A stretch of DNA of 64,000 nt from Streptomyces chrestomyceticus JCM 4735. GTDB lineage: Bacteria > Actinomycetota > Actinomycetes > Streptomycetales > Streptomycetaceae. This document shows, one piece after another, positions 25,746-35,731 of the stretch. A program made the translations under genes and the position numbers. The notes under the pieces were generated by a model. The model was not told where the DNA came from. It ran no database searches and saw only the letters and a list, made by a program, of their open reading frames with translations. The stretch lies in assembly GCF_003865135.1 (NCBI RefSeq), contig NZ_BHZC01000001.1, forward strand, positions 930,001 to 994,000. Reading direction: 5' to 3'. Positions within the stretch are counted from its first letter, which is position 1. Every line of letters begins with the position of its first letter.

Positions 25746-25979
25746 GGCGGTCGTCTCCGTAGGCGCGAATCGTGGTGGCGCGCCCCGGGAAGCACGCGGC
25801 ATGGTGATCACCTTACGGTGGGCGCGAGCGCTGGTGAACGGGGGTCCTGGTGAACGGGGTCACCGGCGGCCGACGGGAGCCGGTACGGCCCCGACGGCCC
25901 GGCGCGACCCGTCCTCCGTGTGTGGCGGGGCCCGGCCGGAACCGACGGCACCGGGCCCCGGGACCGGGAGAAGGAGTGC

Positions 25980-26603
25980 ATGAACGACATCTCAGGTTTC
26001 AGCGGCGTCCCTTCGACCACCCTCGCCGACCTCTTGGGGCGCGGGCAGGTCATGGACGCCGGTATCCGCCCGCTGTGGTCCCCGCTCCCGCGCGTCGCCG
26101 GGCCGGCGTTCACCGTGCGGTGCCCTCCGGGGGACAATCTCATGCTGCACGCGGCCGTCCACCGCGCGGAGCCGGGCTCGGTCATCGTGGTCGAGTCGGG
26201 CGACATGGACTACGCGCTGGCGGGCGGAAACGTGTGTGCGGTGGCGCAGCGCCGTGGTGTCGCGGCGATCGTGGCCGACGGGGTGATCCGTGACCTCACC
26301 GAGGTACGGGAGGCGGGCTTCCCCGTGTTCGCGCGCGGCGTCATCCCCGTCCCGGGCACCAAGGCGGCCGTCGCGCCGCTCAACGGCCCGGTGTGCTGCG
26401 GCGGGGTGACCGTACGGGCCGGTGACATCGTGGTGGCCGACGAGGAGGGCGTCGTGGTCACCCCCGGGGGCCGCCGGGACGAGGTGCTCCGCGACGCGGA
26501 GAAGAAGCTGGCCAAGGAGGCCGACGAGACCCTTGACCAGTGGGAAGCGGCCCACCGGGACCGTATCGACAAGATCCTGCGGGAGCAGGGCTTCACGGGC
26601 TGA
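25980..26603 (+). CDS. RraA / HMG-aldolase-like family protein
   Basis: 207 residues with the RraA-like signature VADGVIRDLTEVREAGFPVFARG, in which the R-D pair coordinates metal and substrate in related aldolases. A conserved glycine-rich N-terminal half is followed by a charged helical C-terminus. Relatives cleave 4-hydroxy-4-methyl-2-oxoglutarate or 4-carboxy-4-hydroxy-2-oxoadipate and often decarboxylate oxaloacetate. ATG 25980 follows GAAGGAG. It is convergent with the UbiD-like gene. A link to the polyketide cluster is uncertain. Confidence 0.82.
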   Translation: MNDISGFSGVPSTTLADLLGRGQVMDAGIRPLWSPLPRVAGPAFTVRCPPGDNLMLHAAVHRAEPGSVIVVESGDMDYALAGGNVCAVAQRRGVAAIVADGVIRDLTEVREAGFPVFARGVIPVPGTKAAVAPLNGPVCCGGVTVRAGDIVVADEEGVVVTPGGRRDEVLRDAEKKLAKEADETLDQWEAAHRDRIDKILREQGFTG

Positions 26604-26721
26604 GCGGCCTGCGGGACGCCGGAGTGCGGGAGATGGCCGAGCGACGTCGCGCGGAGCGGCGGAGGGCGCTGCCGGTGGCACGGATACGGCTGTCGCTGGA
26701 GCACTTGTCCGGCCGGGCCCG

Positions 26722-26752
26722 GCGCCCGGGGAGCTGTAGGCACCCCGGGCGC
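26722..26752. terminator. Terminator hairpin 1 between RraA-like and UbiD-like genes
   Basis: A perfect 10 bp GC-rich stem (26722-26731 with 26743-26752) encloses an 11 nt loop, in the spacer between two convergent genes. It can serve either strand. Confidence 0.65.
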
Positions 26753-26761
26753 GCGGTGGCG

Positions 26762-26786
26762 CGGGCGGCCGGCCGGTGGCCGCCCG
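26762..26786. terminator. Terminator hairpin 2, next to the UbiD-like stop
   Basis: A 9 bp stem (26762-26770 with 26778-26786) and a 7 nt loop end four bases from the UbiD-like stop codon. Together with hairpin 1 it would end the long leftward polyketide transcript. Confidence 0.6.
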
Positions 26787-26790
26787 GAGA

Positions 26791-28260
26791 TCACAGCGGC
26801 CGGGCGCCCGCCAGGAGTTCGAAGGTGCGGCGCTGCACGTCGGCCGGGTAGTTGTCGGCGAAGGCCGTGCTGTTCAGTTCGTCCTCGCGGACGCAGTCGA
26901 AGACCACGGTCGGGCCGGTGCCGGTGGCCCGTTCCTTCTCGTGGTAGCAGACCATCAGGTGCATGATCGCGGTGTCCGGCAGTACGTGGATGCCGTCGGT
27001 GGGGTGCGAGCGGGTCGCGAAGCCCCACAGCACGTCCCGGACGTCCGTCGGGTCGATGTCGCTGTCCAGGACCATGATCCGGGTGACCCACCAGCCGCCG
27101 TGCGGGAAGGCGTCGACGGCCTCGCCGACCGCCCGGCACAGCTCCTGCGACGACGTGAACGACGTCCGCTCGCGCCAGTCCGGGTCGACGGTGACGGCCA
27201 GCACGTGCACGGCGGTCTCCGGGATCATCCAGGCGGCGGCCACCGGGATGCCGGCCTCGCGCAGGTAGTGGGTCCAGCGGGCCGAGTGGGTCAGGCCGAT
27301 CAGGGTGTGGTCCTCGTCCACCGGCTTGCCCGCGCACACCACCGGCATCACGGGGTCGTCGCGGTGGGTGACCGCGGTGACGTGGTAGGCGGGCAGCGAC
27401 CAGCTCCCCTCGGGGACGTAGCCCGCGAACTCCCCCATCGGGCCCTCCGGCAGCAGTTCGTCGTGGTCGATGTACCCCTCGATGACGATCTCGGCGGTGG
27501 CGGGCACTTCGAGGTCGACGGTCTTGCACCGTACGACCTCGATCGGCTCGCCGAAGTAGGCGCCCAGGTAGGCCACTTCGTCGACGTGCTCGGGCAGCGA
27601 CATGGTCGACACCAGCGGCACGGCCGGCTCGCCGCCCAGGACCAGCGCGAAGGGCGTCCGCTCGCCGCGCGCCCGCCACATGTCGTCGATGACGCCGATG
27701 TGCTGCGGCGAGCCGGTGAAGGCGACGATACGGTGCGCGTCGTGCAGCATGGCGCGCGCGATGCCCCAGTTGGTCCACTTGCGGTCCGGGCTGCGCAGCA
27801 CGAACGTACCGACGGTGTTGACGTACCGGCCGCCGTCGCCCTGGTGGAGCAGCGGGAACGGCAGTTGGGTCAGGTCGATGTCGGAGCCGAGCAGGACGTT
27901 CTCCTGGCAGGGGCCGGAGTCCAGAATGACGGGCGGTACGGGAGGTGCCGACTGCGCGGCGACCAGGCCGTCCATCAGCTTCCGGGGCGGCGTGTCCGGG
28001 TCCAGGCCCAGGGCCAGCGCGAGCCGCGCGTAGGGCGCTCCCGGGCGGCTGCTCAGAGCGGCGGGCGCGGTGAGGACCCGGAAGCCGGGGCGGCAGCCGC
28101 GGATGCGGGAGAGCAACTGGGCCGGGGTCCGGTGCTCGGTGGCGTAGCGGGCGATCGCGCCGATCTCCAGTACGGGGTCCACCTCGTCGTCGATCACACG
28201 CAGATCGTCGAGTTCGGCCAGGGCTTCCAGGTAGTCGCGGAGGCTGGTGAGGTGCTTCAT
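26791..28260 (-). CDS. UbiD-family prFMN-dependent decarboxylase
   Basis: 489 residues, the normal length for UbiD. N-terminal LRDYLEALAELDDLRVIDDEV, central PLLHQGDGGRYVNTVGTFV and the catalytic-region GPMGEFAGYVPEGSWS are all present. UbiD enzymes use prenylated FMN to decarboxylate alpha,beta-unsaturated or aromatic acids. The cofactor-making UbiX homologue is 62 bp upstream on the same strand. The polyketide synthase just before them ends with a DH-KR-MT module that should give an alpha-methyl enoic acid, which suits this enzyme. A decarboxylative step is known in 9-methylstreptimidone biosynthesis. Confidence 0.88.
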   Translation of the reverse strand: MKHLTSLRDYLEALAELDDLRVIDDEVDPVLEIGAIARYATEHRTPAQLLSRIRGCRPGFRVLTAPAALSSRPGAPYARLALALGLDPDTPPRKLMDGLVAAQSAPPVPPVILDSGPCQENVLLGSDIDLTQLPFPLLHQGDGGRYVNTVGTFVLRSPDRKWTNWGIARAMLHDAHRIVAFTGSPQHIGVIDDMWRARGERTPFALVLGGEPAVPLVSTMSLPEHVDEVAYLGAYFGEPIEVVRCKTVDLEVPATAEIVIEGYIDHDELLPEGPMGEFAGYVPEGSWSLPAYHVTAVTHRDDPVMPVVCAGKPVDEDHTLIGLTHSARWTHYLREAGIPVAAAWMIPETAVHVLAVTVDPDWRERTSFTSSQELCRAVGEAVDAFPHGGWWVTRIMVLDSDIDPTDVRDVLWGFATRSHPTDGIHVLPDTAIMHLMVCYHEKERATGTGPTVVFDCVREDELNSTAFADNYPADVQRRTFELLAGARPL

Positions 28261-28322
28261 GGGCGGTTGCTCATCCTTTGCCGGTGGGGGCGGGGTGGGG
28301 GTGACAGAAGCGGTGGGTGCGG

Positions 28323-29018
28323 TCAGGTGAGGCCGGGGGCGGGTACCGCGGGCGCGCGGTGCTCCTCCGCGTCGCGGGCCTGCCGGCGGGCCGCGTACAT
28401 CCCGTTCCAGCGGTACGCCTTGGGCGTGTCGATGCCGAACTGGTCGAGCACCCGGGTCACGGTGTGGTCCACGATGTCGTCGACCGTGGCCGGGTGCTGG
28501 TAGAAGGCGGGCACCGGCGGCAGCATCACCGCGCCCATCCGGGCCAGCGTGAGCATGTTCTCCAGATGGATCTCGCTCAGCGGTGCTTCCCGAGGCACCA
28601 GCACCAGCTTGCGGCGCTCCTTGAGGGTGACGTCGGCGGCGCGGGCGATCAGACCGTCGGCGTAGCCCATGCGGATCGCGGCCAGCGTCTTCATGCTGCA
28701 CGGGGCGATCACCATGCCGTCCACCCGGAACGAACCGGAGGAGATCGACGCGCCCTGGTCCTCCGGGCTGTGCACGACATCGGCGAGCGCGCCGACCTCG
28801 CGCACGCTCATCGAGGTCTCCCACTCGATGGTGCTGCGCGCCCATCGGCTGATCACCAGATGGGTCTCCACGCCGCCGTGCGCGCGCAGCCGCTCCAGCA
28901 GCCGTACGCCGAGCACGGCGCCGGTCGCCCCCGTGATGCCGACCACGAGCCGTGCCGGGGCGGCGCTGCCGCCGCCGATCGTGCCTGCGCTGTGCGCGGT
29001 GTCTGCCATGTGTGCCAT
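28323..29018 (-). CDS. UbiX-family flavin prenyltransferase
   Basis: 231 residues: FMN-binding GITGATGAVLGVRLLERL near residue 25, SSGSFRVDGMVIAPCSMKTLAAI, and LVLVPREAPLSEIHLENMLTLARMGAV, all typical of UbiX/Pad1. It prenylates FMN to give the prFMN cofactor for UbiD. ATG 29018 follows GTGAGG; a second ATG nine bases later is possible. It sits 92 bp after the PKS stop, behind a strong hairpin, so its expression level may be set separately from the PKS. Confidence 0.9.
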   Translation of the reverse strand: MAHMADTAHSAGTIGGGSAAPARLVVGITGATGAVLGVRLLERLRAHGGVETHLVISRWARSTIEWETSMSVREVGALADVVHSPEDQGASISSGSFRVDGMVIAPCSMKTLAAIRMGYADGLIARAADVTLKERRKLVLVPREAPLSEIHLENMLTLARMGAVMLPPVPAFYQHPATVDDIVDHTVTRVLDQFGIDTPKAYRWNGMYAARRQARDAEEHRAPAVPAPGLT

Positions 29019-29063
29019 GTGTGCCTCACGTCCGGGTACGGGTGGTGCGTCGTGCGGGTGCCG

Positions 29064-29091
29064 GGGACGGCCCTGCGGGCAGGGCCGTCCC
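29064..29091 (-). terminator. Strong hairpin between PKS and UbiX-like gene
   Basis: A perfect 12 bp stem (29064-29075 with 29080-29091) has a 4 nt loop, 20 bp after the PKS stop and 46 bp before UbiX. It may be a partial terminator or a 3'-end stabiliser that uncouples tailoring-gene levels from the 20 kb PKS message. Confidence 0.5.
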
Positions 29092-29110
29092 GGCGTGCCG
29101 TGCGGTGGCC

Positions 29111-32100
29111 TCACAGGTGCGCGGTGAGCCACTGGTGGACGGCGAGCGCGGTCGTCTCCGCGTGCTCGTCGAGCATCGAGAAGTGGTCGCCGGCCACCTC
29201 CACGCGGGCGTGCTCCAACTGCCAGGCGGGCCTGCGGCCGTCTCCGAGCAACTGGTCCACGGGGGTCCGCGCGGCCACGAAGAGGGTCGGTGTCGTCACC
29301 GGGCCCGGCCGCCAGCCGTCCAGCAGCTCCGCGTACCAGGCCATCGCGGTGAGCTGGTCGCCGTCCAGCGGCAGTTGGGGGAACCGGTCGAGCAGCAGGC
29401 GTGAGATCCCGGCCATCCGGTGGCACAGGGACTCGCCGGTCAGGTCCGCTCCGCCGGTCGAGCCGGGCGAGTCGAGCAGGACCAGCGCGGCCGGCGCGGC
29501 TCCCGCCGCCTCCAGGCGCCGTACGACCTCGTGGGCCGGCCAGGCGCCGGAGGAGTACGCCGCGAGGGCGAACGGCTGTCCCGCGAACCGCCGGAGCAGG
29601 GCGTCGGCCTGTACCGCCGCCGCGTCCGCCAGGGTCTGCGGCAGCGCGTCACCGGTCCCGTAGCCGGGCTGTCCGGCGGTCCACACCTCACGTCGGCCGC
29701 GGAGTGCGGCGGCGAACTTCACGTACTGGTACGGGCCCGTGGGGGCGATGAGGGACGGCAGGCAGACCAGCGCGGGCCGCTCCACGCCGTCCGCCAGCCG
29801 CAGGATCTCCGGCTCGTGGCCGGCCTCGGCGGAGGTGAACCGAGGCCGGAGCCGGGCCGCCGCGGTCAGCAGTTCACTGCCCTGCTGGAGGCTGCCGTTC
29901 CGCGAGGCCGCCTGGAAGAGGGCGCTGACGGAAGCCGCGGCGGGGGCCGCTTCCCGGGCGGCGGGGGCGGGAGGGGCGACGGAGGGCGCGGGTTCGGTGG
30001 CCGCTTCCTCCGGCGCCGGTTCCGGCCGCAGCCGGGCGACCAGCGCGTCCACGCGGTCGGCCGAGGCGGTGAGGAAGTGGGCGCACAACTGGTCCACGGA
30101 CTCGGCGTCGAACAGCAGCGTGGAGGAGACCTCGCCGAGGTCCTCGCGGAGCGCGTTGGTCAGTTGCAGGACGAGGATCGAGTCCATGCCGTACGTGCTG
30201 AGCGGCTGGGCGGCGTCGATGCGCTCCGCGGGAACGCCGAGCGTCTCGGCGGCCTGGCCGCGGAGGTAGGCGGCCAGAGTCGCGGCGCGGTCGGCCTCGG
30301 TGGGGGCGGCAGGGGCGGGTGCCGGTGTGACGGGGAGGAGCGGTTCCGTACGGACGGGTTCTGTACGGGCCGACTCCCTACGGACGGGTTCCGTACGGAC
30401 AAGCTCGGGCGCGGGCTCGGGCGCCGCCCGGTCCACCGTACGAACCGCCCCCGTCACGGATGCCGCCGGTGTCACGGGAGCCACCGACGCCACCGGACGG
30501 CGCTCTGCCCCCACCACCCGCTGCCGGGCGACCCCGTCGCTCTCCGCGGCGATGATCTGCTGCCCCAGCTCCCGGGCCTGCGGCAGGACGAAGACGACCT
30601 CCGGGAAGCCCTCGCTGTGCAGCACGTCGCGCCAGCTCTCGGGCGACAGGGCGGGCGATCCGGGGATGCGCAGCGGAGCGTCCTCGAACAGCCACCAGCC
30701 TTCCAGCAGGCCGAAGGTGAGGTGGCTGAAGACGTCGAACGCCACCAGTTCGTTCAGCAGGAGCCAGCCGCCGTCGCGCAGGGCGGCCTTGGCGTTGCGC
30801 AGGGTGTTGCGGGTGTCGCGGGTGGCGTGCAGCACGTTGGCGGCGACGACCAGGTCGTAGCTGCCGGCTTCGATGCCCTGGCCGGCCAGGGGCTGTTCGG
30901 CGTCGAAGCGGGTGCAGGAGAGGTAGGGGGCGTCGGGTCCGTAGGCGGTCCGTGCGTGGTTGAGGAACGCCTTGGACAGGTCGGTGTAGGTGTACGTCTC
31001 GATGTGGTCCCGGTACGGGCGCAGCGCGGCGAACAGGCCGACGCTCGTGCCGCCGGTGCCCGCGCCGATCTCCAGGATGCGCAGGCGCGCGTCCGGGTTC
31101 TGGCGCAGCCGTTGGGCGACGATGTCCACGGCGGCGCCGGCCAGTGCGCGGTTGTAGGTGTCGGCGACCCGGTTGTCGCGGTAGCAGCCCTCGACCAGTT
31201 CGACGGAGCCGCGCGGGAAGAGGACGTCGGTGGGGCGGGTGCGGCCGGTCAGGATGTCGGGCAGGGCCCGCAGGGTGGCGTCGACCAGTTCCAGTTCGGC
31301 CTTCTTGTCGGGGTCGGCGGACCAGGCGGCGCGGCGGTCGTCCCACTCGCGGAAGAGCGTGGCGAGCGGCGGGGCGGTGTCGGGCAGGACGCGCAGGGCG
31401 TGTTCGAGCCAGGTCGTGTAGCGGTCGAGGAGGCCGGCCTGCCGGGCGATCCGGCGGGCGTCGTCGCGGGTGATGTCGCCGGGGGCCGGGGTGTCCGGGC
31501 CGACGGCGCCGAGCGCTTCGAGGTGGCCGCGGAGCATGCGGCCGAGCATCGGGTCGCGGGCGGTGCGCCGCCAGTCGGCCACCGCGCGCAGGTTCGCGGC
31601 GTCACCCGCCAGGTCGTCCGCCGCGCCGACGGTCACGCGGGGCGCCGGGGACCGTCCGTAGACCGTGGTGCGGAGGGCGGGGTCGACGGCCTCCAGGGCG
31701 TCGGTCCGGGTCAGCTTGGTGAAGCTGAGCTGCGGCTGCGGGCCGCCGAGGAGGGTGCCGAGCGCTTCCATGGCCTCGGGCGGCTCGATCGAGGCGAAGC
31801 CCCAGCCGGTCATGCGCCGCCGGTGGTAGTCGGAGGACGCGCTGCCCAGGCTGCCCCACCAGCCCCAGTTCAGCACCTTGACCGGGCAGGTCCACTGCCG
31901 GGACAACTGGTGGGCGTACGCGTCGGCGAAGGTGCAGCCGGCCGCGTAGTTGCCCTGTCCCGCCGCGGTCGTGAAGGACTGGACCGAGGAGAAGAACACC
32001 GCGAAGTCCAGGGGCTCGCCGTAGAACACCTCGGCCATGGCCGAGCTCACGCCGACCTTGGCGGCCAGGCTCGTCCGCAGGGCGGCCTCGTCCATCTTGG

Positions 32101-35100
32101 CGAAGCTCTGGTCGCGCAGGACGAGGGCCGCCTGCACGACGCCGTGGATGTGCGGGTGGCGGGCCTTGATCTCGGCGTGGGCGCGGCGCAGTGCCACGGG
32201 GTCGGCGGCGTCGGCGGAGAGGTAGCGCACGTCGCCGCGGCCGCTGACGGAGCGCAGTTTGGCGTCCACCGACGCGTCGTGCGGGCTGCGGCCGATCCAG
32301 ATGACGTGGGCGCCGTACCGTTCGACCAGGTGCTGGGTCCACGCGGTGCCCACGCCCCCGGCGCCGCCGATCACGACGTACACGCCGCCTTCGCGGTACG
32401 GAGCGGCCGGCGCGGGACCGGCGTCGCACGGGGCCCAGCGGCGGACGAGCCACTGGCCCGCGCGCCGTGCCCAGGTGTCGCCCCCGGAGTGGGCCGGGAG
32501 CGCCGTGACGGCTGCGAGCCAGGCGTCCGGCTCCTCCGGGGTGCCGTCGGGTTCGTCGAGGTCGACGCGCCGGACCGTCCAGTTGGTGTACTCGCGGCCG
32601 AGCGAGCCGAACAGGCCGTGCAGGCCCGCGTGGGCCGGGCGGATGTCCTCGGCCGCGTGGGTGGCCAGGCCGCGCCGGGTGACGAGGGTGATGCCGAGCG
32701 GGCGGGCGTCGTGGTCCGTACGGAGCAGGGCCTTGATCATGCGGAAGGCCGCGACGACGCCCTCCTCCTGGGCGGCCACCACGGCGGCCGCGTCGGTGAG
32801 TGCGGGCGCGGTGCCGGGGGCGAGCCACAGGAGGTGGTCGACGGGCCCGGCGGCGGCGAGGAACGCGGTGACCTCGTCGAGCGGCGCGGACGGGGCCAGC
32901 GGCCAGGCCGTGGCGCGCGGGTGCCGGACGGCGACCGCGGCGCGCTCGGCGGCCGTACCGCCGACGACCAGGACCCGGTCGGTGCGGGACGGGACGGCCG
33001 TCCCCTCGCCGCCGTCCGTCTCCGTACCCGGCAGCGGCTCCCACACGGGTGCGAACAGGGACGGCAGCGGCTCCTTCACCCGGCGCGAGGTGTAGCCGGT
33101 CATCCGGACGCACACCGCCCCGTCGGTGTCGAGCAGGTCGATGTCGAGTTTGCTGAGGGCGCTCGCCGCGCCGTCGTCGGCGACGCGGACGACGGCCCAC
33201 ATGGAGTCCGCGCAGGGCGCGAAGAGTTCCAGCCGCTCCAGGGCGAACGGCACCACCGTTTCGCGGGACGCCTCTCCCCCGGCCAGTTGCAGGGCGATCG
33301 ACGCCTGTACGGCCGAGTCCATCAGCGCCGGGTGCAGGACGTACGGCGTGGCGGGCCGGTCGGCGGCGTCGGGCATGCGCAGTTCGGCGAGGACCACGCC
33401 GTCGCCCACGTGCGCCGCGCGGACCGCGCGCAGCGACGGGCCGTGGGTGATGCCCATCGCCACCAGCGCCGCGCTGATGCGCTCGGGGGTCACCGGGGTC
33501 GGGCAGAGCGCGCGGAGCGCCGTGAGGTCGGTACGCGGCGGGCGCGGTGTGTCGGAGCGGCTGACGCGTCCTTCGGAGCAGACGGCAGGGTCGGCGGTCC
33601 CGGAGGTGACGCGGAAGGAGACGGTGTGCTCGTCCACCGGGGTGACGAGGACTTCGGCCTCGGTGGGCGTGCCGTCGGCGACGAGCGGCTGGACCCAGGT
33701 GATGTCCCGGATGCGCAGCGGGGTCGTGGCGTCGGCGCCGAGTGCGTGCCGGGCCGTCTCGCGGGCCATCTCCAGGTGGGCGACGCCCGGCAGGACCCGC
33801 CGGCCGCCCACCGAGTGGTCGCGGAGGATCGGTTCGTCGCCGGTCAGGACGGTGACGGTGCGCACCGCGCCGGCCGTGCCGGGCACGGGCGACGGCGCGC
33901 CGGCGGTGAGGGAGCCCGGGGCGGGCCCGGCAGGCCGCGCCGACGCGGGCCGGAACGCTTCGGCCCGGGCGGGCGGGGTGTCCGTCGCCCAGTGGCTCTC
34001 CTTGGCGAACGGGTACGTCGGCAGGGGCACGCGCAGGTAGGCGCCGGGTGTGAACAGCGCGCCGGGATCGAGGTCCTGGCCCCGTACGTAGCGCTCGGCG
34101 AGGGACTTCAGACCCGCCAGAACCTCCGCGTCCGTACGGTCGCCCGAGGCACCTTGGGTGCTGCCGTTGAGGCTCGCCGCGCCTCCGCCGGAAGCGCCGG
34201 GGCCTCCTGTGAACGCGTGCGGCCCGTCGAGCCCTTCGTCCAGGACCCGCAGCAGTTCGGCAGGGTCCCGTACGACGCAGGCGAAGCGGTGCGCGAAGTG
34301 CTCCCGGCCGACGACGAGCGTGTGCGCGAGGTCACCGAGGTCCGGGGAGGGCTCGCGGCGGCAGTGCGCCGCCAGACGCGTCAGTTGCTCGGCCAGTTGG
34401 TCACGGGAGTGCGCGGACAGCACGACGAGGTGGCCCGGGGTCCGCGGACGCGGCCGGGAGCGCGGTACCGGCGGTGCCTCCTCGACCAGGACGTGGGCGT
34501 TGGTACCGCTGGCTCCGAAGGAGCTGACGGCGCCGAGGCGCGGGACGCCGGGCAGCGCCTGCCACGCGTGGGTGCGGGTGCTGAGGTAGAAGGGACTGCC
34601 GTCCAGCGGTACGGCCTCGTTCGCCTTCTCGAAGTGCAGCGAGGCGGGGATCTGCCGGTGCCGCAGCGCGAGCAGGATCTTCAGTACGCCGGCCACGCCC
34701 GCCGCGAACTGGGTGTGCCCGAGGTTGGTCTTGAGCGAACCGAGCGCGCAGTAGCCGGTCTTGTCGGTGCTCGCCCGGAACGCCCGGGTCAGCGCGCCGA
34801 ACTCGATGGGGTCGCCGAGCTTGGTGCCGGTGCCGTGCGCCTCCACGAGCTGGATGTGCCCGGCGTCGACGCCGAAGCCGTCGTACACCTCGCGCAGCAG
34901 GCTCTCCTGCGAGACGGAACTCGGGGCGGTGATGCCGTTGGTGGCGCCGTCGTGGTTGGTGCCGCAGCCGCGGATCACCCCGTGCACGTGGTCACCGTCC
35001 GCGAGCGCGTCGTCCAGCCGCTTGAGGACCAGCACACCGACGCCCTCGCCCGGCACGAAGCCGTCGGCGCGATGGTCGAAGGTGTGGCAGCGCCCGGTCG

Positions 35101-35731
35101 GCGAGAGCATGTTGGCGCGCCCGGCCAGCTCGTACAGCCGCGGTGTGGACTGGACGAAGACGCCGCCCGCCAGGGCCATCTCCGTCTCGCCCGACCAGAG
35201 GTCCTTGCACGCGAGGTCGAGGGCGACGAGCGAGCTGGAGCACGACGTGTCGACGGCGACGGCCGGGCCCTTGAGGTTGAGGAAGTACGAGACCCGGCTC
35301 GGGATGAAGGAGGCGGTGTTGCCCCAGAACGCCTGGGCAGGGGCGTCCGCGCCGATCAGTTCGGCGTAATCGCCGTTCCAGCAGCCGACGTAGACACCGC
35401 AGCGGCGCTCGCTGAGCTGCCGTCCCGCGTAACCGGCGTCTTCCAGGGCCTTCCACGACTCCTCTAGCAGGAGCCGCTGCTGCGGGTCCATGGTGGCGGC
35501 CTCGACGCCCGAGATGTTGAAGAACAGCGGGTCGAACGCGTCGATACGGTCGAGGAAGCCGCCCCGGGTGCAGCGGCGCGCCGCGTCGGCGGGGTCGGGA
35601 CCGGCCAGGTCCCAGCGGGTGGCCTCGGTGACGAGTTCGTCGCCGTCGACCAGGTGCTGCCAGAGTTCGTCCAGCGTGTCGGAGCCGGCGAAGCGTCCGC
35701 TCATGCCGACGACGGCGATGGGGGGCCGCGG
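29111..35731 (-). other. PKS module 5: KS-DH-KR-MT-ACP-TE
   Basis: Residues about 4495-6700. KS5 has DTSCSSS (C4658). DH5 has DHSVGGRRVLPG near 5133. The KR has IGGAGGVG near 5610 and the GQGNYAAGCTF tyrosine. The C-methyltransferase has ILEIGAGTGG near 6045. ACP5 has GMDSILVL (S6345). The TE has AYSSG (S6554) and a C-terminal GDHF histidine; the first glycine of the usual GxSxG is alanine. The expected product is an alpha-methyl, alpha,beta-unsaturated acid. Confidence 0.88.
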
